Shown here piece by piece: positions 9,377 to 17,379 of a stretch of 22,007 nt of DNA. The translations under genes were made by a program, and so were the position numbers. Each line of letters starts with the position of its first letter. Position 1 is the stretch's first letter. Origin of the DNA: Pleurobrachia bachei (lineage: Eukaryota > Ctenophora > Tentaculata > Cydippida > Pleurobrachiidae); the NCBI GenBank assembly GCA_000695325.1, contig AVPN01001084.1, forward strand, positions 7,016 through 29,022. The letters are read 5' to 3'. The notes below the pieces were generated by a model, which was given only the letters and a program-made list of their open reading frames with translations, was not told the DNA's origin and did not search any database.

Positions 9377-10727
9377 CCATCACTCATTGACGGGGGGCAC
9401 TTCCAATATCTCTTATGGTGACAAGAAAATTGCTCATTTTCAGCGAGCTCCCCCAAAGAAGAACGAAAAGCGGTGATAGCAGATCGGATACGTAAGCGAG
9501 CTGAGCTGGATGAATATAATATGGTAACATCAGACTCGGACAGTATCCCCTCCTGCAATGGGGGTGCCTCTCAGAGGAAACGGTTCCCTAGTGAGATGAA
9601 TGGACAAATAGATGAGAAACGGAGAAAGTTCCTGGAGCGGAACAGGGCAGCCGCACAGCGGTGTAGAGAGAAACGAAAACAATGGATTACTAATCTGCAG
9701 AAGGAGAAACTAGTGATTCAAGAAGAAAATAATAAGTTACATGTACGTTAGTTGGCTATTATTTCCCCTCTTCCACCGATCCTCTCTTAGTGACTGGTTG
9801 GGAATAGGGTACAAACTATTAGATACGTTTTAGCGACACATAGTCCCCTAGCCCCCCTCCCCAATAATTGGAGTCCCCATTGATACTAAGACTCGTCTTT
9901 TATTTCCAGATGCAAGCTCACAACCTGCGGCAAGAAGTGATGAACCTGAAAACGATCCTTTTGCAACACAAGGAATGCTCGGTAACTAAAGCCTCGAAAG
10001 AAGGGAAACTGGATCAGACACTTCTACCTCCTCCTATCGTCTGTAAGTTTCTGCATGTATAACAATTACCTTGTCTCACACTGACTGTACCTCGCGCTAC
10101 CTCACGTAGCCGCACCGGGCCGAAGGCCCGGTGCGAAGAGGAGGGTCTTATATGAGACAACAATTACCCACCCAGTTGTTCAGTACCCATTTAAACTCGT
10201 AAGATGTTACAGAAAATATCAAACTAACCTCCCTCCCTCTTTCAGTTCCCAATGTAACAGAGAACTGTGACATCAAGCGGCCCTCTCCTAGTAAACCCCA
10301 GCCCGCCGCGGGGGTCCAAGTTCGGGCACCTCGAAACGACGTGGTTAACAGTGTAGAAGCAACACTTCGCCGGGTCACCCCGACCACCAGTCTCAACTCA
10401 GACCCCCTGGGCCCTCTACTAGATGGACTAATGGGTGGAGATAAAAACCTAAACCGATCCAAATTTAGTCCGCTCTTCACACCTCTCGGTGGGCTACCCA
10501 GGAGTCCCTCGCTACTTGGCCTCAGCCCTTTCGGTCTGAGCCCTAATTTTGGTCTAATGAACACTACAGTAGAACCACAGTACACCATCACCAGCCTCGA
10601 CTCAAGGAATGGGAAGGCCGCCCCTTTGTCCCCCGGGGCGGGGGGAACTAACGACAGCAATTCCTGCACAGACGTAGGGAACGGGCTTGTTGTAATACGG
10701 GAGGCTCTGAGTAATTGTAAAAGCTAG
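8247..10727 (+). CDS. ATF2: ATF2/ATF7-like bZIP transcription factor, copy C
   Basis: Six coding exons as in copy A: 8247-8310, 8513-8713, 8899-9015, 9444-9742, 9910-10042, 10246-10727, encoding the same 431-residue protein (SP/TP-rich N-terminal half, KRRKFLERN basic region, five-heptad zipper, Ser/Pro-rich tail). Coding sequence appears identical to copy A, so duplication is very recent or the assembly has doubled the locus. The unit begins only about 440 bp before the ATG and has no CRE. Transcripts may therefore start in unit B, about 2 kb upstream, and could include exons B1-B3 spliced to C2 or C4 in frame. Intron 3 is 103 bp shorter than in A. The sequence downstream of its stop carries the complemented 50-nt block. 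Confidence 0.87.
10111..10135. other. GC-rich perfect hairpin in intron 5 of copy C
   Basis: Identical to the 11-bp stem and GAA triloop in copy A. Confidence 0.8.
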
Positions 10728-11277
10728 GGATCCTTGGAAGTGCAAAACTGCACGATATCGGTTACATCAAGAGGACTCTCTATGTACCCTCTACTTTCTT
10801 CTTTGTCTCTTTACCTGTTCGAACCGAGATGATGTTGGGGCGTCATTCAGGGATACAGTTCACACACACACACACACACACAGACACACACACATACACA
10901 CATGTGATTCACGCAGTGATTATGTCGAGGAAAGACAGAGAATCCGTGAGGGAGTGATACAGACAGACAAAGACGAAAGACGAAAGACAGAGAAAGTGAG
11001 TGAGAGAGTGAGAGAATGTGTGAGGGAACGAGAGGGAATTATTTTGAGGAAGATTGTTTAATGTGAAGCGGCTGTCTGTGTTATTTATTTTCAAAATGAC
11101 TGTGGTCCCACAGTCTGTGGCCGCTATGAACGGCAAAACCATTAAAAATTTATGCAAAAAAGATCTTTGTGCGATCAATACTTTGTTAACTCTTGATTTT
11201 GTAGAGTTTTGTTCAACCTACTATTTTTTCTGAAAATATATATATGCTTCCTGGTTAGAGAGAGCTACAGCGTTTCC
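10728..11277 (+). other. Probable 3' UTR and downstream region of ATF2-like copy C
   Basis: Same layout as after copy A: (CA)n run, GA-rich stretch, small hairpin and ATTAAA (11141-11146). The exception is 10776-10825, where the sequence is the complement of copy A. Confidence 0.5.
10776..10825. other. 50-nt block equal to the unreversed complement of 5138-5187
   Basis: Aligned base by base at offset 5638, all 50 positions are A/T or G/C swapped relative to copy A with order preserved, and the flanks match exactly on both sides. It is not an inversion: the reverse complement does not fit. It converts a purine-rich stretch into a pyrimidine-rich one within otherwise purine-rich surroundings, hinting that copy C holds the altered version. 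Confidence 0.95.
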
Positions 11278-11396
11278 ACGTTAAAGATGTACATAGATCT
11301 TTTTATCAGACAACTTTTTAAAATATTTTAACTGTTTTAAAACGCTGAAAAAAAGAGCGAGAGATAGAGCGAGAGATGAGAGAAATAAGTGAATGT
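11278..11396. other. Spacer between the ATF2-like array and the metallopeptidase region
   Basis: AT-rich and then GA-rich sequence with no gene. It separates the end of unit C from the start of the 1713-bp tandem duplication. Confidence 0.5.
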
Positions 11397-11891
11397 GTTT
11401 TGTGTTGTGTGCATTCTGTTTCCGTGTATAAAAGCAATGCTGAAAGTATGCAATGTACTTTTAATAGTTCAATTGAATGTGTGAAATATGGGAGTGTTAA
11501 GTTTTCCTCTATAAAGTATGCTTCAAAATTATACCAATCACTGACGGCTTGAGAGTGTATAAGTTCAAGTTGCCTTAATAGGCTATTTTGAATAACATTC
11601 TAAGAAATAGATTTAAAGGATAAGTTCTCGGAACGTTTAGGTGTTACTGGTGGCTTTAATATACTCGGATAAATTGTTGAGTAAGGGGTAGATGTATTTA
11701 CTGGGGATTTAAATGGTCACAAGTCACATACATAGTAACTCTAAAACACTAGATTTGCTACAGATAATTCTGTTCTCTAGCACATCTAGGTATTAGTCTT
11801 AGCAAGTGCATGCACGTCACAGGGGACGGAGAGAGTACTCCTCAACACTTCCGGTCAATCACACACACGTCATGTAATGTTATGTAAGGTA

Positions 11892-11899
11892 TGACGTCA
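11892..11899. promoter_or_regulatory. CRE octamer TGACGTCA upstream of the first metallopeptidase exon-1 copy
   Basis: Perfect CRE 589 bp before the ATG at 12481, in a region that also has CGTCA half sites. Confidence 0.45.
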
Positions 11900-12270
11900 C
11901 ACGCATGATCCGGCAAGTGTGTGGTTTCTAGTTGTAATTTACCACCCGTGTCACTTTCTAATTTCCCTGGCACGCACACAAACTAATTGGCACCGGTAGT
12001 GTAAACAAGAAGCGGCATGTAAATAATACCAGGCCTGAATGTCGCCTTACAATTATACCACGCCCCCTAAATCACTTTTGGAATTGGAACTAAACTCTGG
12101 TTTATATCACGCACAATTAATCAAATACCGGGGCTGCAGTGAATATGATACCAGTGTGTGTGCGTGTGTGTGTGTGTGACTCACATCCCCGTGTGGCAGG
12201 GCAATATTGTTCCTCTATAGATGACACGCAACCCGACTCCTCCATGGCCGTTTCCCCCATGCCTGGTGGC

Positions 12271-12324
12271 GCCGACCGCGACCCGATCTGAGTGACATCG
12301 AGGTCACGTCTGGTGCCGCCAGAC
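12271..12324. repeat. GC-rich dispersed element, copy 1
   Basis: A 22-bp core (GCCGACCG, then CGACCCGATCTGAG) is followed by short inverted repeats GTGAC-ATCGAG-GTCAC and GTCTGG-TGCCG-CCAGAC. A related element with a 21/22 core match lies in intron 2 of the metallopeptidase gene (15396-15450). Family unknown. Confidence 0.6.
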
Positions 12325-12410
12325 AGCCGCACAGCGGTGTCAGTTATATGAAACTCCCCACCATAGCGAACCCTCTGCCCACTGGATTGTTTACCTTATC
12401 CCACACTAGG

Positions 12411-12418
12411 ATATAATA
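12411..12418 (+). promoter_or_regulatory. TATA-like sequence ATATAATA before exon 1 (first copy)
   Basis: 63 bp before the last base preceding the ATG; duplicated at 14124-14131. A plausible core promoter, but from motif match only. Confidence 0.3.
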
Positions 12419-12480
12419 TGGCGTTATTTGGGTGTTACACCACAGTTGCTCTATTCGGCCCACACGTTTAGTAGGACACC

Positions 12481-13101
12481 ATGCTCCGTTTGATACACCC
12501 CAAGGAAGAGGACACCTTCCCCCACCAAATTGTCTGCCTACAGCTGGTCCTGTTTGACCCTTCGAACCCCAGATCCCTATCAGTATCGGTAGACCCGGTA
12601 CCCTCAGCTAGTGTTGAACACGATCAGGCTGCTGGCAGTGGTACTGGAAGTGCCAGTTGTAGTTGGTGGTGTGATGAGGTCAGAAAGGAGGACAGGTGTA
12701 TTTCCTGGCCCATCAGAGATGGAGATATACGATGTTTTGTGAAGTTGTACCCGGGACAAAACGAGATCACGTTCAGGTGTCGAGGGGAGGTGCTCCTCTC
12801 GCATAGAGTCTGGTTTACACCCAGCAGTTGTCCCTCCGGCCCCGGGATTCAGTTTGTGTATGTGAGGTGTTGTGATGGGGAGGGGAGGTATCAGTATTAC
12901 CATCCTGGTTCCCCACCCAAACCATTATCCGTATCGGGAGAAGATCTGCAGGGGCTATGTCATGGTGGGGATCGTATAGATTCTCAGGAGACTGGTCTAC
13001 AGAAAGTGAAACTTCATGCTCTGTTAGCTCAGTGCTTCTACGCAGAGGAGCTTGTATCACGGGGATATGACAGGAAAACATTCAATTTAACTGAACCCGA
13101 A
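12481..13101 (+). CDS. Duplicated first exon of the metallopeptidase gene (alternative first exon)
   Basis: Encodes the same 207 residues as the exon at 14194-14814 and keeps the same donor (GAA then GTATGA). It has its own copy of the upstream CRE, TATA-like box and GC element. Since a first exon has no acceptor, a transcript from here would splice over the second copy to exon 2 at 14932 and give the identical protein; this would be promoter duplication rather than gene duplication. Without splicing, the frame ends six bases later (GTA TGA). A falsely duplicated assembly segment is the main alternative. Confidence 0.6.
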
Positions 13102-13500
13102 GTATGAGCGTTTTGTGTTGTGTGCATTCTGTTTCCGTGTATAAAAGCAATGCTGAAAGTATGCAATGTACTTTTAATAGTTCAATTGAATGTGTGAAAT
13201 ATGGGAGTGTTAAGTTTTCCTCCAAAAAGTATGCTTCAAAATTATACCAATCACTGACGGCTTGAGAGTGTATAAGTTCAAGTTGCCTTAATAGGCTATT
13301 TTGAATAACATTCTAAGAAATAGATTTAAAGGATTAGTTCTCGGAACGTTTAGGTGTTACTGGTGGCTTTAATATACTCGGATAAATTGTTGAGTAAGGG
13401 GTAGATGTATTTACTGGGGATTTAAATGGTCACAAGTCACATACATAGTAACTCTAAAACACTAGATTTGCTACAGATAATTCTGTTCTCTAGCACATCT

Positions 13501-13550
13501 TCCATAATCAGAATCGTTCACGTACGTGCAGTGTCCCCTGCCTCTCTCAT
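13501..13550. other. 50-nt block equal to the unreversed complement of 11788-11837
   Basis: All 50 positions are complementary to the first copy in the same order, with identical sequence immediately on each side (CACATCT before, CTCCTC after). It lies about 645 bp upstream of the second exon-1 copy. Which copy holds the original cannot be told from the window. Confidence 0.95.
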
Positions 13551-13604
13551 CTCCTCAACACTTCCGGTCAATCACACACACGTCATGTAATGTTATGTAA
13601 GGTA

Positions 13605-13612
13605 TGACGTCA
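13605..13612. promoter_or_regulatory. CRE octamer TGACGTCA upstream of metallopeptidase exon 1 (second copy)
   Basis: Duplicate of the site at 11892, 589 bp before the ATG at 14194. Confidence 0.45.
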
Positions 13613-13983
13613 CACGCATGATCCGGCAAGTGTGTGGTTTCTAGTTGTAATTTACCACCCGTGTCACTTTCTAATTTCCCTGGCACGCACACAAACTAAT
13701 TGGCACCGGTAGTGTAAACAAGAAGCGGCATGTAAATAATACCAGGCCTGAATGTCGCCTTACAATTATACCACGCCCCCTAAATCACTTTTGGAATTGG
13801 AACTAAACTCTGGTTTATATCACGCACAATTAATCAAATACCGGGGCTGCAGTGAATATGATACCAGTGTGTGTGCGTGTGTGTGTGTGTGACTCACATC
13901 CCCGTGTGGCAGGGCAATATTGTTCCTCTATAGATGACACGCAACCCGACTCCTCCATGGCCGTTTCCCCCATGCCTGGTGGC

Positions 13984-14037
13984 GCCGACCGCGACCCGAT
14001 CTGAGTGACATCGAGGTCACGTCTGGTGCCGCCAGAC
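13984..14037. repeat. GC-rich dispersed element, copy 2
   Basis: Same sequence as 12271-12324, carried by the tandem duplication. Confidence 0.6.
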
Positions 14038-14193
14038 AGCCGCACAGCGGTGTCAGTTATATGAAACTCCCCACCATAGCGAACCCTCTGCCCACTGGAT
14101 TGTTTACCTTATCCCACACTAGGATATAATATGGCGTTATTTGGGTGTTACACCACAGTTGCTCTATTCGGCCCACACGTTTAGTAGGACACC

Positions 14194-17100
14194 ATGCTCC
14201 GTTTGATACACCCCAAGGAAGAGGACACCTTCCCCCACCAAATTGTCTGCCTACAGCTGGTCCTGTTTGACCCTTCGAACCCCAGATCCCTATCAGTATC
14301 GGTAGACCCGGTACCCTCAGCTAGTGTTGAACACGATCAGGCTGCTGGCAGTGGTACTGGAAGTGCCAGTTGTAGTTGGTGGTGTGATGAGGTCAGAAAG
14401 GAGGACAGGTGTATTTCCTGGCCCATCAGAGATGGAGATATACGATGTTTTGTGAAGTTGTACCCGGGACAAAACGAGATCACGTTCAGGTGTCGAGGGG
14501 AGGTGCTCCTCTCGCATAGAGTCTGGTTTACACCCAGCAGTTGTCCCTCCGGCCCCGGGATTCAGTTTGTGTATGTGAGGTGTTGTGATGGGGAGGGGAG
14601 GTATCAGTATTACCATCCTGGTTCCCCACCCAAACCATTATCCGTATCGGGAGAAGATCTGCAGGGGCTATGTCATGGTGGGGATCGTATAGATTCTCAG
14701 GAGACTGGTCTACAGAAAGTGAAACTTCATGCTCTGTTAGCTCAGTGCTTCTACGCAGAGGAGCTTGTATCACGGGGATATGACAGGAAAACATTCAATT
14801 TAACTGAACCCGAAGTATGAGCAACACTTTATTGACCCCAATTAGTCCTTACTCAACAACACTTTTTTGTGTTTTGTTTTCCATTTTGATTTACCCACCC
14901 CCCCCCTGATCGAATCCCCTCTTCTTCGCAGGTGTTCACCCTATCACAAACCGAGGCTGAAGTGCTGGGTGATGATTTCTTGGAGAAAAACAACAGGATC
15001 TACAATATTGTCTACCAGCAGCTGGAGAAGAAGGGGATGATTCGAGGGGATAGAAAAGTCACTGCTATACTCGGCTGTACGAGGTATAATAATCATCATC
15101 TGTCGCCGCAAGATAGGGTCAGGGCTGAGGGCCACTCCAGCACTGCTGATTGAGTATACTGCTGGCAGCAGTATACTCAATCAGTAGTACAGGAGTACTG
15201 ATTCAGTACTCCTGTCGTTACCTTTTTTAACTGACCCAGTTAATAACTGGGTGACTGGTCAGTTTTAGTCTGTCAGAGCATTGGCCTGATCCTATTGCCC
15301 TATTCTCATTTATCTCAAATAGAGAACTGTGGTCAGAGCATTGGCCTGACAGGTTCTAGCATGATACTTACTTGAGACTCAGGTTTTCTAGTGCCGCCGA
15401 CCGGGACCCGATCTGAGCACACTTTCTGGGTCTAGTGTCGCCAGAAAGTGCATTTATTAATGATTAGGTTGTTGAGCACTTAAAATTAAAGTAAATTAAT
15501 TCTTTGTCTCGACTTCCCGAATTATTCTTACGGCACATTAACTTTATGAAGTTGTTATGATGTTATGTAGTTGTAACAATTATGTAGGTTAATGGCCCCG
15601 AGACATAATAATGATTATTTTATAACCCCCATCATTCTTCCCAGGTATATTTACGATAGAAATTGTGACGTCATCGAAGATGATATTTGTCCCCATGACT
15701 TTGTCAGGTGTCACACCGCCGTGGGTGGTGGCCAACTGGCCCTTATGGGCGGAGGTGAGAGAGATATTGTATCAGTATTCTTTTGATTCCTTCGAATAGT
15801 AACTGCTAAATAATTTGTTGGGTGCTTTCTTACCCAACAATAAATAACCATTTATTGTCATTCCTGGAAAGTGATGGGTACTTGGAAAGCAAGATTTATA
15901 AGGTCGATTAAAGTAATAGGTATGTCAAGTATAGAAAATATAACTATTTCCAAATCTTCCAACTGATCACTAACAGCAATCTCTCACTCTAGGTGGTCTA
16001 TACTCGTGGGCCTGGTGCTTGGCATTAGTTGGTCCTCACCTAACCGACTCTACACGAGTTAACAGGAAGTTTCTGTTTGATGACAGTGGGGGTAGAGGAA
16101 CGTATGGGACCGTTTACTCCACAACAATGGGGGCTCTTCTTCATGAGCTGGGACACTCCCTCGATCTCCCTCATACATCCTCAGGTAGGTCATGTAGAGT
16201 AGTTTGGGTATCCGTATAGGGGTAATCATGAACTTTTATAGCCCTTAGTTCTTTTTGTAAGTTGGTCTACAAGGTTGCCATCTCTATTCTCTATCAACTA
16301 GATTACAGCAACATCAAACATGTTAAAATATCATTACGTCATTCCATTACTCTCTGCAGGGATAATGGCTCGAGATTTCGACCACTTTGATGGCTGGGTG
16401 CTAAGTGGGGAGGGTCCTGGAAGATTCAGTGCCAGCTCGACAGCATGGCTTAACAAGCATCCATGCCTCAATGGGACTGTACCTACACATCAGGAGCTGG
16501 TGGTTAGGATACCGAGGGAAGGAGGTGGTCCTATCGAGCTAGGTAGGTGCAGTTAATTGACCCCCAACTTACCCATTAATTAACCTGCTAATTATCATAT
16601 TATTTATTCTACTAATTGATTTACCCAGTATTAAATCTTGTTTTAATATCTTTCAGGCGGATTGGGTGAGGAGAGAGTGCTGATAGACTCCGGTTGCCAA
16701 CTATCAATTCACCATGATTCCCATCTAATACGGGGAGTGGAAATGTCCGGTAAAGTGTTGGGAGAAGTATCGGAACATGTCACGATAATGCCACCTATTG
16801 AGACTCTTGCAGGGCTGAGTGTTAGAACGGGGGCTCTCATTGACTCTCTAGCTTGGGATGAAGGACCGCCATCTGGTAAGATGGTTCGAATTGGTGGGAG
16901 TGGGGGTTCTCCAACTGAGATTGAGTTATCATCTGATTTGGTCGTTTATTTGGTTTTAAACCAGGGAAAATTGGTCGGTATCTCTCTTGATAGTAAGAAT
17001 TCGATACACCGCAGAACAGTTTGTGTTGTTTCCCGCAACAATGTGATATTAGATGTCATACTTGTTCACGATAAAGAGCGAGATTGTGTGGATAGTTACT

Positions 17101-17204
17101 CAGAAAACACTCCTCCAGTTTCTCAGAATATCGTCTTCCCGAGCTGTCAGAGATTTTCAATCATAGCGATTGATAGAAGTTTTGATTTATACAGGTGGAA
17201 TTGA
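14194..17204 (+). CDS. Zinc metallopeptidase (yeast YIL108W-like) with C-terminal jacalin-like domain
   Basis: Six exons with consistent phases: 14194-14814, 14932-15083, 15645-15754, 15993-16184, 16360-16542, 16657-17204, giving 601 residues. The zinc site HELGHSLDLPH spans 345-355, with a nearby Met-turn-like GIMARDFD (359-366). This spacing and the surrounding WAWCLALVGP and DHFDGW match what I recall of the uncharacterised YIL108W-type peptidase family. Residues about 470-560 look jacalin-like (beta-prism lectin): LSVRTGALIDSLAW followed by the glycine loop GGSGG at 499-503. No signal peptide or membrane segment is evident, so an intracellular protein is likely. Substrate and physiological role are unknown even for the family. 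It converges with the minus-strand sulfatase (175 bp between stop codons). The first exon and promoter are duplicated upstream. Confidence is high for peptidase, moderate for the lectin domain. Confidence 0.85.
15146..15184. other. Perfect 19-bp inverted repeat with 1-nt centre in intron 2
   Basis: CTGATTGAGTATACTGCTG, a single G, then its exact reverse complement. It begins 62 bp after the exon 2 donor. Confidence 0.9.
15190..15252. other. Two further hairpins in intron 2
   Basis: A perfect 12-bp stem with a 1-nt centre (15190-15214, CAGGAGTACTGA) and a 9-bp stem with a 1-nt centre (15234-15252, ACCCAGTTA). The second is nested in AACTGACC...GGTCAGTT (15229-15264). Three near-loopless hairpins in about 110 bp is unusual. 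Confidence 0.85.
15272..15349. repeat. 18-bp direct repeat with 60-bp period in intron 2
   Basis: GTCAGAGCATTGGCCTGA at 15272-15289 and again at 15332-15349. It faintly resembles the D-arm region of tRNAs (AGAGCATTGGCC), but no complete cloverleaf or correctly spaced B box is present. Confidence 0.75.
15396..15450. repeat. GC-rich dispersed element, copy 3 (intron 2)
   Basis: Core (15396-15417) differs at one of 22 positions from the promoter copies. It is followed by a 10-bp perfect hairpin, CACTTTCTGG with an 11-nt loop and CCAGAAAGTG. The end GTGTCGCCAGA matches GTGCCGCCAGA of the promoter copies, so the two conserved ends enclose a variable middle. Confidence 0.6.
15666..15673. promoter_or_regulatory. 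TGACGTCA octamer inside metallopeptidase exon 3
   Basis: Perfect CRE sequence within coding DNA (codons for CDVIED). It may be coincidental; counted in the window total. Confidence 0.25.
15815..15857. other. Overlapping small hairpins in intron 3 of the metallopeptidase gene
   Basis: TTGTTGGGT...ACCCAACAA (15815-15840, 9-bp stem, 8-nt loop) overlaps CAATAAAT-AACC-ATTTATTG (15838-15857). Only one of the two could form at a time. Confidence 0.6.
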
Positions 17205-17379
17205 CACTTATGGGTTCAATAGAAAGGTGATAATCGATTAGGGTTGACTTCCTTTACTTGGGAAGATAAAGTATCCTCACAATTTAATTGAACAAAGTTT
17301 CCTGGCTATAACTTGTGAGTTTCTAATATAAGTCCTATTTACAGGGCCAGCTAAATTAACCAATTATAGTCTCTCGATC

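Larger units (their letters stand above)
7808..11277 (+). repeat. Segmental duplication unit C (complete ATF2-like gene, shortened promoter)
   Basis: Matches unit A 2067-5639 almost perfectly, at offset 5741 up to intron 3 and 5638 after it. Part of intron 3 instead matches unit B. It lacks the segment that carries the CRE in units A and B. Confidence 0.9.
11397..13109 (+). repeat. Tandem duplication, first copy (metallopeptidase promoter and exon 1)
   Basis: 1713-bp segment repeated directly at 13110-14822. The copies differ at a few bases (near 11510-11512 and 11627) and in one 50-nt complemented block (11788-11837 vs 13501-13550); otherwise I see no differences, including the whole first exon. 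The unit ends 8 bp into intron 1, so the GTATGA donor is duplicated too. Confidence 0.95.
13110..14822 (+). repeat. Tandem duplication, second copy (metallopeptidase promoter and exon 1)
   Basis: Direct repeat of 11397-13109 at a constant offset of 1713 bp, joined head to tail without filler. It continues into intron 1 and the rest of the gene, so it is the copy physically attached to exon 2. Confidence 0.95.

Noticed and set aside
12117-12332. 71-codon minus-strand frame in the metallopeptidase promoter (copy at 13830-14045)
   Set aside because: No recognisable protein; it overlaps the GC-rich dispersed element and a TG microsatellite.
12604-13081. Minus-strand frames opposite metallopeptidase exon 1 (copies at 14317-14794)
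   Set aside because: Shadows of the sense exon, which splices in phase into the rest of the gene.
13501-13550. Ordinary micro-inversion as the explanation of the divergent block
   Set aside because: The reverse complement of 11788-11837 does not match; only the same-order complement does.
15262-15360. tRNA-like gene or tRNA-derived SINE suggested by AGAGCATTGGCC and GGTTCTAGC
   Set aside because: Spacing of A-like and B-like boxes is wrong, no acceptor or anticodon stems pair, and the sequence is better described as an 18-bp direct repeat.
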